A stretch of 64,000 bases of DNA from Durusdinium trenchii. Taxonomy: Eukaryota > Sar > Dinophyceae > Suessiales > Symbiodiniaceae. The notes under the pieces were generated by a model. The model saw only the letters and a program-made list of their open reading frames with translations. It was not told the DNA's origin and made no database searches. The stretch covers positions 663,518-727,517 of the forward strand of contig CAXAMN010025628.1 of NCBI GenBank assembly GCA_963970005.1, written 5' to 3'. Positions 22,280-31,200 of this stretch are shown piece by piece; the stretch's first letter is position 1, and the number at the start of each line of letters is the position of its first letter. A program made the translations under genes and the position numbers.

Positions 22280-23152
22280 ATGTCCCAGGAGAAACATGTC
22301 ATAAAAGAAGAACTGAGGGATTGGTTGAAAGATCAAGCTTGGAAACTTGATGCCGATGTTTCGATGATTGAAGTGTTCACTGGGGAGGCACCTCTTTCGA
22401 AACATGTGCACCAAGCCACAAATAAACCATGCATTACATTAGGTTGGGACTATGGACAGGACTTTGATAGACTCACTGACCGAAAAATGCTTTTGTACTT
22501 GTTGGCAACCGTTCGTGCGCCGCATGTTTGGTTTTCGTTTCCATGTGGATGTTGGGGACCATGGAGTCGGTTCAACATGGCAAAAGGACCTGAGCAGCGA
22601 GATAGGATTTTGCAGAAGAGGCAGACCGCCAAACGGCACCTCCGAGCGGTGTCTGAAGCCTGGCATTTGCAACAATTGTTGGGAGGGCACTGTCATGCTG
22701 AAAACCCGTACACATCGGAAGCATGGGGGCAACTGAGTTTGGGTAGGGTGCATGATGTACGAATAGACATGTGCAGCCTGGGTATGAGATGTCCCAAAAC
22801 TAATATGCCTGTGCTGAAACCAACCCGCGTAATCACAACTATGGATGAAATGGCAGAATGTTTGGTGAAATGCAGGTGTGATCACAAACACACCCATGCC
22901 CACCTTGAAGGGAACTACAAGGGTCGTAATCTTTCCTCCTGGTGTGAAACATACCCATCCAAGTTTTGCAGAACTGTTGCAAGCGTGCTAAGTGCCTGGC
23001 AGCCTGTAAGACCTCCGATAGAGGATGTGTTTGCTGCAGAGGATGCCGATTCGGATGTCGAGATGCAACCAATCGGAGATGTCGCCCCAGACCTTGGGAG
23101 CCCAGTTGTTGTGCCAGCCAGACAACGTCCTGCAAGAATAAAGCAATTGTGA
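22280..23152 (+). CDS. Methyltransferase-like domain (element 1)
   Basis: A 290-codon frame between protease and integrase. Residues 28-238 form a compact domain: SMIEVFTGEAPLSKHV fits the glycine-rich first strand and loop of class I SAM-dependent methyltransferases. HVWFSFPCGCWGPWS (about 82-96) fits the motif IV loop of C5-cytosine methyltransferases, with Cys89 in the place of the catalytic Cys of PCQ. AENPYT (140-145) resembles the ENV motif VI. A Cys/His segment CRCDHKHTHAHLEG follows (198-211). The same domain at the same place occurs in element 2. Cytosine methyltransferases are known in some dinoflagellate retrotransposons. Whether this divergent domain binds SAM or DNA is unproven. 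Confidence 0.6.
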   Translation: MSQEKHVIKEELRDWLKDQAWKLDADVSMIEVFTGEAPLSKHVHQATNKPCITLGWDYGQDFDRLTDRKMLLYLLATVRAPHVWFSFPCGCWGPWSRFNMAKGPEQRDRILQKRQTAKRHLRAVSEAWHLQQLLGGHCHAENPYTSEAWGQLSLGRVHDVRIDMCSLGMRCPKTNMPVLKPTRVITTMDEMAECLVKCRCDHKHTHAHLEGNYKGRNLSSWCETYPSKFCRTVASVLSAWQPVRPPIEDVFAAEDADSDVEMQPIGDVAPDLGSPVVVPARQRPARIKQL

Positions 23153-23709
23153 ATAAGCTGCACATAAACACTGGCCATGCATCTCCAGAACAGATGCTTC
23201 GACTTGCCAAGCGATGTCAGTCATCCCAAGAGCTGCAGCGAGCCATTCGCGATTTCAAATGTCCAGTCTGCGAAGAGCTCAAGGTCCCAGTGACTAGGAG
23301 GCCAGCCACTATGCCACATGCAGAAAAGCCCAATGAGATTGTAGGAGTTGACTATGTCCAGGTTGAACTGAAACGTGAAGATAGTAATGGACAGGTCATT
23401 GAAGATAAGTACAATGTTCTGACATGTGTATGTCTTGCCACAGGGTTTGCGCAACAAATCATTGTTGAGAAAGGTTACAAGCTTCGTTCAGCTTTCCATG
23501 ATGTTTGGGGAAGACCATATGGAGTTCCAAAAGTTGTGTACATGGATCCCACCTGGTCCAACATCAGTAAGGAATTTCAAGAATATCTTGCGCAGAACAA
23601 CATACAGTTGCTGTTGGCCGCCGCCGAGTCTCACTGGCAACTTGGATTGGTCGAGGTCACCAATAAAGTGCTTCGAAATATGGCACAAAAAAGTGTGGAA
23701 GACGACTAG
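23146..23709 (+). CDS. Integrase zinc finger and catalytic core (element 1)
   Basis: This frame is open from 22966, but integrase sequence begins near 23146. It shows an HHCC zinc finger (LHINTGH, then CPVC 32 or so residues later), followed by the catalytic core: Asp in IVGVDYVQVE, Asp in VYMDPTWSN, and Glu in LGLVEVTNK. The last two are separated by exactly 35 residues, the DD35E spacing of retroviral and copia integrases. It would insert the cDNA with a 5-bp staggered cut, which agrees with the CATAT duplication. The frame ends at 23709 just after an A6 run (23687-23692). The continuation is in another frame. Confidence 0.85.
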   Translation: MVNKLHINTGHASPEQMLRLAKRCQSSQELQRAIRDFKCPVCEELKVPVTRRPATMPHAEKPNEIVGVDYVQVELKREDSNGQVIEDKYNVLTCVCLATGFAQQIIVEKGYKLRSAFHDVWGRPYGVPKVVYMDPTWSNISKEFQEYLAQNNIQLLLAAAESHWQLGLVEVTNKVLRNMAQKSVEDD

Positions 23710-24409
23710 AAGACCAGCCCGGGAAGTCATAGAGACCTGTAGTAGTGTTCGTAATGAACAGCTTCGTAGATGTGGATTCTCACCAGCGCAATGGTTTCTC
23801 GGTCAGGACAGCCGGCACGTAGGCATGTTGATGGATCTGGATGAACAACAAAACATCGCGGTAGCATCCCAAATCATCGAAGATCCCGACTTCTATGCAA
23901 AAGTTCGTTTGAGAGAAGCCACATGTGAAGCTTTTCACAAAGAACATGCTAAAGATATCTGGAGACGTGCCTTAGCAGGTCGCAACCGACCGATGCGAGG
24001 ACCATATTGTGCTGGACAGCTGGTGTACATCTTTCGTAGAACTGCCAGAGGCCTTCTGTCTACACGTCATGGGGTATGGCTAGGACCAGGTAGAGTCATT
24101 GGAACGGAAAGCTCCAAGAATAGCCCAATACCTCGAATAGTGTGGGTTAGCTTCAATGGGTATTTGTATCGATGTTCACCAGAAGGACTTAGGCCAGTTC
24201 CTGAAGACGAAGCAGAGTTTCGTAGGCTTGCTCGTGATCTTTCTGAAGGTCGCCTCGAGCCGGATGTCGAGCAAGCAGAACAGTCTCTGTCAAGTCGCAA
24301 TGGACTGTGGAAGGATCTGACCACCGATCTTCCTGGACCCGAGGACTTCGATCTTGAAGAAGATAGACTCGAAGAACCCATATATAGATCATCAAACCCC
24401 GGATTATGA
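23693..24409 (+). CDS. Integrase C-terminal part (element 1)
   Basis: Beyond the A6 run this frame reads RPAREVIETCSSVRNEQLRR then CGFSPAQWFLGQ, the helices after the core that copia integrases use before the C-terminal fold. GPYCAGQLVYIFRRTARGLL followed by VWLGPGRVIG is the small barrel-like domain (GD/GQ-V-W motif). An acidic, disordered tail leads to the reverse transcriptase. The frame ends near a C4 run at 24397-24400, where the next frame takes over. Confidence 0.75.
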   Translation: MWKTTRRPAREVIETCSSVRNEQLRRCGFSPAQWFLGQDSRHVGMLMDLDEQQNIAVASQIIEDPDFYAKVRLREATCEAFHKEHAKDIWRRALAGRNRPMRGPYCAGQLVYIFRRTARGLLSTRHGVWLGPGRVIGTESSKNSPIPRIVWVSFNGYLYRCSPEGLRPVPEDEAEFRRLARDLSEGRLEPDVEQAEQSLSSRNGLWKDLTTDLPGPEDFDLEEDRLEEPIYRSSNPGL

Positions 24410-26708
24410 CGAAGAGGGCGGACCCCGCAAGATCCGTCGTAGGTATGATAGGTCCCAGGAGTATTGGATTCGTAGGTCAGAGGGCGCACCACCTCTAGGA
24501 GCCCTTCATGAAGGAGAACAACCAGTGATTGTAGGCATGAAACATGATCGTGATAGCCTGGACCCAGAGGACGAACCCAGTGCAAAAAGACATGTGACTG
24601 TCAACAGTGAAGCAGAAGAAATCGAATATGAGCCATCGAGCCTGGGTTCGCCAGTCCATCAATCCGCGGATGAGCCGATGTCTGATCACACTGATCGCAC
24701 AGATGCCGAAGCCTCTGATAGCCAGAATGCAGATGATCTCGATCAGGATGGCAATCCCGCAGAGCAAAGCCAAGAATCACATCTGCCGTCTGCAGAGGAA
24801 GCCACCCGTAACCTAGAATTAGCCCAGAATAGTCCTATCCCAATAGATGATGACGATGATGAACTGATAGCAGAGGAAGTGACTCACTATAAACCGTCCA
24901 GAGTGCCAAAGCATGAGGAAATCTTGGAAGTTTCTTTAAACATCACACCTGATGACATCACGGATAACCATTTGTTTTTGTGGAACATACTTGAAGAATG
25001 TTTTCTTGTGGCTGAAACAAAGGCAAAACAACGTCGCGTCGAGGTGAACTATCGTAAACTGAGTCCAGAAGATAAGAAACTCTTCGATAAAGCCATGCAA
25101 AAAGAATGGCAGTCATGGATCGACAACAGGGCCACCTCTCTTTGCAAATCAAGGGGAATTCCACGAGAGAAAATCATTCGTGCTCGTTGGGTATTGGTTT
25201 GGAAAAAGTCATCCGACCCCGATGATAGATCAAAAACCCCCAAAGCTAGATTGGTACTCGTGGGATGGCAAGATCCGTGTTTGGGCCAAATAGCTACAGA
25301 CTCACCTACTTTGAAGAAAAAGTCCAAAAACCTGGTGTTATCCATTTGCGCCGCCAAAAAGTGGAAACTTTGGGGAGCAGATATCAAAACAGCGTTTCTT
25401 TCCGGAGACCCTTCCGATCGAGAGCTGTATTTCCGCCCGCCTCCTCAGATCAAAGAGTGGATGGATCTCACAGATGAGGACCTCTTCAAACTAGAAAAGG
25501 CTGCCTATGGGTTAGCCGAAGCACCCAGAGCTTGGTTTTTGCGTCTGAGCCGCGAACTTGTGTCAGCAGGTCTGAAGGTATCCCAACTAGATCCCTGCCT
25601 GTTCACACTTCGCAATAGCAAGAACGAACTCATCGGTGTGTGTGGAGTGCACGTCGACGATTTGCTAGGTGGAGGAACCCCCGAAATGGATGCAGTGTTA
25701 ACCGAATTAAGGAAGAAGCTACCTTTTGGTGATTACCGAACCTTTACAATTCGTTACACTGGCATAGAAATTCGGCAAAACCCTGCCACGTATGCAATAG
25801 AAATTGGACAAGAGGCCTATTATATAGATGGTTTGAAGCCCGTAAGTACCAAAGAACTTGGTAAGGCCAGTACACCTCTGAAGGATCCATCGATTCTTAG
25901 ACAGTGTGCCGGACAGCTGGCATGGGCCGCTGGTGCCACTCGTCCTGATCAGGCGTTTCTAGCGTCTTATCTGCAGGGAGTCCAGTCCCAAGGCACTGTG
26001 GCACATGTAGAGATGTATAATAAAGCACTTCGTGAAATGAAGGAAAGAAAGCTAGTCTTAAGATTTCCAAGCAATATTCCTATAGACCAGTGGAGAATAC
26101 TGTGCATCAGCGATGCTGGTTGGAAGAAACGTGCTAATGGAGATTCCCAGGGAGGCTTCCTTCTTTGCCTCACAAATTATCCGAAGATGCTGGCCAGAGA
26201 GCAAGCGCCTGTATGGTTGATCGATTGGGCAAGCAAAAAGCTCAAGCGAGCTATTCGTTCAAGTGTTGCAGCTGAGACCTTAGCTGGTCAAAATGGTTTA
26301 GATTCCATTGAGTTTTTGCAAGCATTGATTCTTGAAACATTGAAGGGAGTAACACCTCGAGAGTTTCGTGAAATCACACCGGACGAACCGTCGTGTTTGG
26401 TGATTGACTCAAAAGGATTTTATGATGCATGCAATAAAACCAGTGGTTCATCTACCACAAGTGCCGAGGAGCGTTTGCAAATAGATTATGCCATCGCCCG
26501 TGAGAGCATGAAGAAACAAAATATTTGGGTGATATGGATAAATAATCGGTACATGTGTGCAGATTGTTTGACCAAACTTAAGGGTGAAAGCAAGCCACTG
26601 TTCGATTTGCTTGAAACCAACACATACCATATTAAGAAATGTAAGGTGTCAGGTCGCAAGGAACTTGCTGAAGAGCGAGCAGGTCAAACCGAGCAAGATT
26701 CGGAATAG
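24402..26708 (+). CDS. pol: Reverse transcriptase and RNase H (element 1)
   Basis: This frame, open from 24354 to the stop at 26708, begins with an acidic linker. The RVT_2-type reverse transcriptase follows (from KLSPEDKKLFDKAMQKEW). It has the first catalytic Asp in WGADIKTAFLSG and the active-site pair in CGVHVDDLLGG (HVDD at 25650-25661, copia usually having VDD). RNase H H1-type residues are Asp (ISDAGW, codon 26112), Glu (SSVAAET, codon 26274) and Asp (LVIDSKG, codon 26406). The C-terminal CADCLTK signature is present. This is the best preserved part of the element; no stops or shifts are visible in either enzyme. Confidence 0.93.
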   Translation, partial: DYDEEGGPRKIRRRYDRSQEYWIRRSEGAPPLGALHEGEQPVIVGMKHDRDSLDPEDEPSAKRHVTVNSEAEEIEYEPSSLGSPVHQSADEPMSDHTDRTDAEASDSQNADDLDQDGNPAEQSQESHLPSAEEATRNLELAQNSPIPIDDDDDELIAEEVTHYKPSRVPKHEEILEVSLNITPDDITDNHLFLWNILEECFLVAETKAKQRRVEVNYRKLSPEDKKLFDKAMQKEWQSWIDNRATSLCKSRGIPREKIIRARWVLVWKKSSDPDDRSKTPKARLVLVGWQDPCLGQIATDSPTLKKKSKNLVLSICAAKKWKLWGADIKTAFLSGDPSDRELYFRPPPQIKEWMDLTDEDLFKLEKAAYGLAEAPRAWFLRLSRELVSAGLKVSQLDPCLFTLRNSKNELIGVCGVHVDDLLGGGTPEMDAVLTELRKKLPFGDYRTFTIRYTGIEIRQNPATYAIEIGQEAYYIDGLKPVSTKELGKASTPLKDPSILRQCAGQLAWAAGATRPDQAFLASYLQGVQSQGTVAHVEMYNKALREMKERKLVLRFPSNIPIDQWRILCISDAGWKKRANGDSQGGFLLCLTNYPKMLAREQAPVWLIDWASKKLKRAIRSSVAAETLAGQNGLDSIEFLQALILETLKGVTPREFREITPDEPSCLVIDSKGFYDACNKTSGSSTTSAEERLQIDYAIARESMKKQNIWVIWINNRYMCADCLTKLKGESKPLFDLLETNTYHIKKCKVSGRKELAEERAGQTEQDSE

Positions 26709-26947
26709 CCACAAAGCTGTGCATGTTTTTCCCTTTTTGTAGCTAGATGCTGGGGTGTCCACCGGAGACTTAGATTCGAACATGACCAAGTCATTTTTGT
26801 CGAAACGTCTTGAACCTCAGTGAGTGCCATGGTGCTTCCATCAAAAAGACCAAAAGAGATGGAAGGAGAGAATTCATTTGTTTTTTTTTGCCGTCGCCAG
26901 AAGGCGAGACTCAAGCCGTGTGATTTTCCTTTGTTAGCGCCATAGCC

Positions 26948-27646
26948 ATGAGCAGCCATGCAATGGATGCTAAGAAGGTACGTCGTCAAGAGATGTACCC
27001 GCCTTTGAGTGCCGATGAAATCGACACAGCAGCAAGGCTGACCACTGGAGCCATCATGAACGGTCAACAGAACCAGATGTTCTTGATTGTTGGATCACTG
27101 GATCCCCGTGCTGAAGCTTGGATGATGGAGAAGACCCGGATCTACCAAGGATATGGTGGAACCATGAGCGAGTCCGTGAAGCGCCCGCTCGATTTCAGCT
27201 TACTGGAGGATGCAGAATCCACAAGCCCATCATTGGCATGGAATGAAGTGTCGTTGACGAGTGCCCGTGCATACCATGATGGACCAAGTGCCTCTGTTCC
27301 CATGCCCACGTCAAGTGGAGCCCTTCGCATGCCGGAGACCTCAGTCGAAGATGAAGACATGTCGGTCGAGCTACCAGCTGATGTGCATGATGTTGGAACA
27401 TGGGGAAAGACCATCGTGAAGATGGAAGCCTATGCTGACCGCAACTGGCGGTACCGTCAGATTGTGGAGGAGGCCAAGTCGGACAAGAAGGTCCATGGAT
27501 ATTTGAGCTGGATTGTGAAGACCTATGGAAAAGAAAAGAGTGGACCCGTGAAGAATCAGGCCACCGACCTTGCTCGATTCCTGTTGCGCATTCGCTGGAC
27601 CGCTTCCAAGGCAAGCTCCCTTGTCGGCTTTGAACGACAGATGTGA
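26948..27646 (+). CDS. Extra 3' ORF of element 1
   Basis: A separate 232-codon frame with its own ATG, 240 bp after pol and ending 43 bp before the 3' LTR. The N-terminal part is acidic (SADEIDTAARLTTGAIMNG). The C-terminal 75 residues hold a small domain with WGKTIVKMEAYADRNWRYRQ and KVHGYLSWIVKTYG. The pattern of an early Gly-Lys, a mid Tyr, and late Tyr-x-x-Trp resembles the short ExoX C-terminal-like module also seen in element 2. That resemblance is weak. Accessory ORFs between pol and the 3' LTR are unusual for copia elements, where most coding is in one frame. Function unknown. Confidence 0.6.
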   Translation: MSSHAMDAKKVRRQEMYPPLSADEIDTAARLTTGAIMNGQQNQMFLIVGSLDPRAEAWMMEKTRIYQGYGGTMSESVKRPLDFSLLEDAESTSPSLAWNEVSLTSARAYHDGPSASVPMPTSSGALRMPETSVEDEDMSVELPADVHDVGTWGKTIVKMEAYADRNWRYRQIVEEAKSDKKVHGYLSWIVKTYGKEKSGPVKNQATDLARFLLRIRWTASKASSLVGFERQM

Positions 27647-27689
27647 AGGATTCGAAGCTGCATTGAAAGCCCCTCTCGGACAGAGGGCG

Positions 27690-27888
27690 TGTGAAATTGC
27701 CCTTGGAGTGCATTTCTTGTCAGGTGTCCTCACGTGGCCATATTGGCTGAAGGCCTTGAGCCGTTGTTCGGCTTGATCGGAAAAGGCGCGTGCCGCTATG
27801 TCGTGAGGTCTAGTGACCTAGGACCGGTTGTTGATTGTGACCTACATTGACATTGAGTTGTTGGGTATTTGCTGCTACCAGTTCCGCA
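27690..27888 (+). repeat. 3' LTR of element 1 (199 bp)
   Basis: TG...CA copy of the 5' LTR lacking two 3-bp segments. The preceding purine-rich stretch (about 27678-27689) is a weak polypurine tract. It is followed by CATAT (27889-27893) and then a (TA)n tract. At 27731-27752 it contains a 22-nt segment matching the dinoflagellate spliced leader at 17 of 21 fixed positions. Confidence 0.95.
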
Positions 27889-28104
27889 CATATAATATAT
27901 ATATATATATATTCACATCCTTGGCCCAGTACATTTGACCGCTTTGCTTCATTGGTTCACTAATATCAGCAACGACAGTGACAGTGACGGAAACTCTATT
28001 TTAATATGTCGAGCCATCCCGACGCACCATTGAACAGCACAAACAGTGTGGATGAGTGTGGACATGATGTTGGATGTGCATCATGGGAATACCAAATTAC
28101 ACTT
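27889..28104. other. 3' flank of element 1 with (TA)n tract
   Basis: The target duplication CATAT continues into a TA repeat to about 27911, then unique sequence with no recognised gene. Confidence 0.6.
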
Positions 28105-28206
28105 GGGTTGGAGGACATCGCTCTTAGGTTGGAGGCCATTGCTAGCAGGTTGGTGGCCATCGCTATTAGGTTGGAGTTGGTTGGAGGCCATCGCTCTTAG
28201 GTTGCT
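28105..28206 (+). repeat. 21-bp tandem repeat encoding heptads, copy 1
   Basis: About 4.5 units of GGTTGGAGGCCATCGCTCTTA and variants. One plus frame (within 28006-28200) reads LEDIALR LEAIASR LVAIAIR, a heptad with Leu and Ile in coiled-coil positions. The same unit occurs inverted at 58206-58357. It is not known whether it is translated. Confidence 0.85.
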
Positions 28207-31200
28207 TTTCTTCAAACATGACATGTTTTTTTAAAGCTTGGGCACATGCGGGGGGCCCGGTGCCCAGTACGTGTCCCACCCTGCCTGCGGCGTCGGTGTG
28301 ACGAGGCCTCACCTTTTCCCGTTTTCAGAAAGCGTAGCACTGACCTGGTTCAAGCCAAGCGTGCCAGAAGTGAAACAAAGCGACGAGACCTAGAAAGCCT
28401 ACGTTGGCTGGCTGGCCTACAGACGTTCGTGTGTTTATGTTTTTTGGGGGAGGAAGTGCGGGGTATATACATGTGTGTATGTGTGTGTATTAATATATAT
28501 ATATGTTTATGTGCATGTGTGTATTAAAATGATGATAACTTGTTAGTTATTGTTGCTGTTATGATTATGTGTATTTATTATTGCTGAAATGCACGGGGAG
28601 GCAGGGCAGCTGTATACAGCCTTTGCCATGTAGAGCCAATTTTTTTTTTGTGAACAGCATCAAGAGGTTTCATGGCTGCTTTTTTGGGGGGAACCTTCAG
28701 GAACCTTCCAAGAGAAGAACAATCCAGTCACACTGCACTGCCATAACCCATCCGAATCCCCATGATTTTCAGGAAGCTGAAAGATCCTTAAAGCACTTGG
28801 ATGGACCTGGTGGAATTAACTGCAGTGAGGCTGAGGCTCATCGATTTTAAAAACCACTGGGCAAGGGCTGCCAATGGATCTGTATACAGCCAATGGCCCT
28901 AAAAGGCCGCAAGCGGCATGCCATCATAGGATCATCGCGATGATAGGCAGTTTAGCTATTAGATTCTACCTACCCAGCCAGTGGATAACCTTTTAACCTT
29001 TCATGGGGATTGGTTTCCCTGCCAAGCAAGAACCGGTGATGAAAGGTTAACCTCTATTGTCCCAAAAAGCTGAGGGTAAGTTAAGTTAGTGTATGGCATG
29101 GGTGTTTTGTCGAACCTCTAGGCGGTGGTTGTAACACTGAGACTGAAATTTTGACGAGATTTTGTGGCATGGATCCTGTGACACTACGAAAGGAGGTGGA
29201 ATAGATCCTCAACAGGAGCCCAAGAACTTGGATGAGCTTCTCACGAGACATGCAGCTACAACAATCTGGATTTGACCTGTGTGGATCATAGCTTCATCAT
29301 TCTTGTCATCTCCATCTCCACATGAAGCAAGATCTAAAACAAGACAGCTACATGTAATTGCACTTGTTTCAGGCTGCACGGGCAAATCCAAAACCAGACG
29401 ACGAGGGTATGTTGGACCTTCGTCATAAGATGAGGATGACTTGATGTCTCCCATGAGAGCCGGCGTGTCTCACGCTTGTTTCCCTTTTTTTTTGGCCAGA
29501 AGCAGTTGGTTCCCAACGGCCCACATGAAAGGGTTGCATCAGCCTTTTGCGGCTTGTGGTTGGTTCTCCAAACACTTAATGACAGGAGGCCCCACGTTGC
29601 ACTCTTCAAGTAGGAATAGTATTGTTATTGAACAGTTTGTTTTGTAGTGACAGGCCACGGAGAACAAGAGCACTCTAGGTAGATCATAAGAGGCTGACCC
29701 TAACACGTGCATGTGCATGGGCATAAATGTGTAGTTAGGTAGGTAGTTGTTGTTTGTTTTGTCAAGTGCAGTAAGTTTGGGCGATTGAATCAACACCCGT
29801 TCAGGGCCTATTTGGGAACATCTCGCTAAAAGCCCTCTCGCAGGGAAGAGATCTCCCAGCTACTTCCAACTCAAAGCCCTGCATCTCAAGCACCTGCACC
29901 TGCAGGACCAGGGCCAACTAGCATAGAAGCCAATAGGATTTTCTTGATAGCCACCAGCAGCTTCATCGAGGGCAACTCCACCTGCAGCTTTGAAGTTCTA
30001 TCATGGCCCTGGAGACTACAGCTTACATGTCCTTGGGCAAACCTCTATAACAAGACGATACATCAACGAACCGCACCAAAAAGTGATGACAAGGTCGCCC
30101 AATGACACAAACCCAATGACTCTTTGACACAGCGTCGTTGGACGTCAGCTTGGCGTGGTGTTTGTATCGTGATGTTTGCGCAGAGTCTTCTTGTTAAAGT
30201 GAAGATGGTGTTAGTTTCGTTAGTTTGGCGTTTGGTTTTTGCCCAGTGGATGGGTAGAATTGGGTAGATTTCTACAAATTTCTACAACCTGTTAAGTTCT
30301 TGGTGTTGCAGCCAAAGAGGCATTTGCCGCAAGAGCAAGTTCTCACCGAGTCAAATCCCCAAAGAAATCTTGACCCAGCAAGTCCATTATTTCATGACAA
30401 GGGGGAAGGACTTGCTCGAGTCAGCTCTTCTTTTGGGTATATAAGCAGAACCCAGGGCACTCCAGATTTCTATCCTGGCGAAGGCAAAGAGCAAAGCCAG
30501 TTTGGTGAATAGGGTTGTTGTGGCTGTCCAGCCATCCAATTTCCCTACCTCCGATTGCTGGTTTTTGCAGCTTGATACATCCAAAAAATAGGGGGAACAT
30601 TTGGAATCACCTTGCAGGCTCCTTGCAGGCCGTTTGCTGGTGTTTCCATTGCTTTTGTGTTTCCGTTTATTTTTGGTTCAAGACCTCAGCACACAAAGTG
30701 GATATTCAGTGGATGCCTTTTTGGGGGTGCCGCCTGGAGAAATGTCATGTGTTCAGGGCTCCAAAGGACATGTGTCGCACGGTTATGTGTGCAAGGGAGC
30801 TTTCAATCCCAAGGAAAACAACAAGCATCAACGTGGTAGCTTTGAGGAAGTCTCTTTCAAGTTTGGGGAGGGGAGGCCAGAGGCAAGCCGGCCAGTTCCT
30901 TTGTTTAGGTGGGCGATGCAAGAGTGAATCACCGCATTGCCTTCCATTCGTCTCACTTTGCCGAAGTTGCAACGTGAATGGTCCCCTTTTCTGGCCGACC
31001 CCTGTGGGGCTTCTCGGGGTCCTCAATTAAGATCAAGGCCTTTGACCAAAGGCGTTTCAGTCTATGGCGCCTTGGTTTTGAAGTGTATGAGGGTGGTGAG
31101 ATCGTATATTAAGATTAGATTGCTGATTCCTCCATGATGTCCCCGATTGTGCACCCCGAAGCTGTTCTTTGCACCCGGAAAAGTAGTGACCTTTGGCAGC

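Larger units (their letters stand above)
19509..27888 (+). mobile_element. Ty1/copia LTR retrotransposon, element 1
   Basis: Full-length 8.4-kb element bounded by TG...CA LTRs, flanked by the 5-bp duplication CATAT (19504-19508 and 27889-27893). Internal order is primer-binding site, gag, aspartic protease, methyltransferase-like domain, integrase, reverse transcriptase, RNase H and an extra 3' ORF. Integrase before reverse transcriptase is the copia order. The reading frame changes at least five times and the protease region has two in-frame stops (TAA at 21763, TGA at 21781), so it cannot make a full polyprotein as given. The two LTRs differ by two 3-bp indels and a substitution, older than element 2. 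Confidence 0.95.

Noticed and set aside
19509-27888. Programmed ribosomal frameshifting as the cause of all frame changes in element 1
   Set aside because: There are too many shifts, plus two stop codons, and they lie inside domains such as protease and integrase, where programmed sites are not expected.
28993-29049. Inverted TTAACCTTTCAT arms
   Set aside because: Only 11-12 bp with a long loop; within what chance allows in 64 kb.
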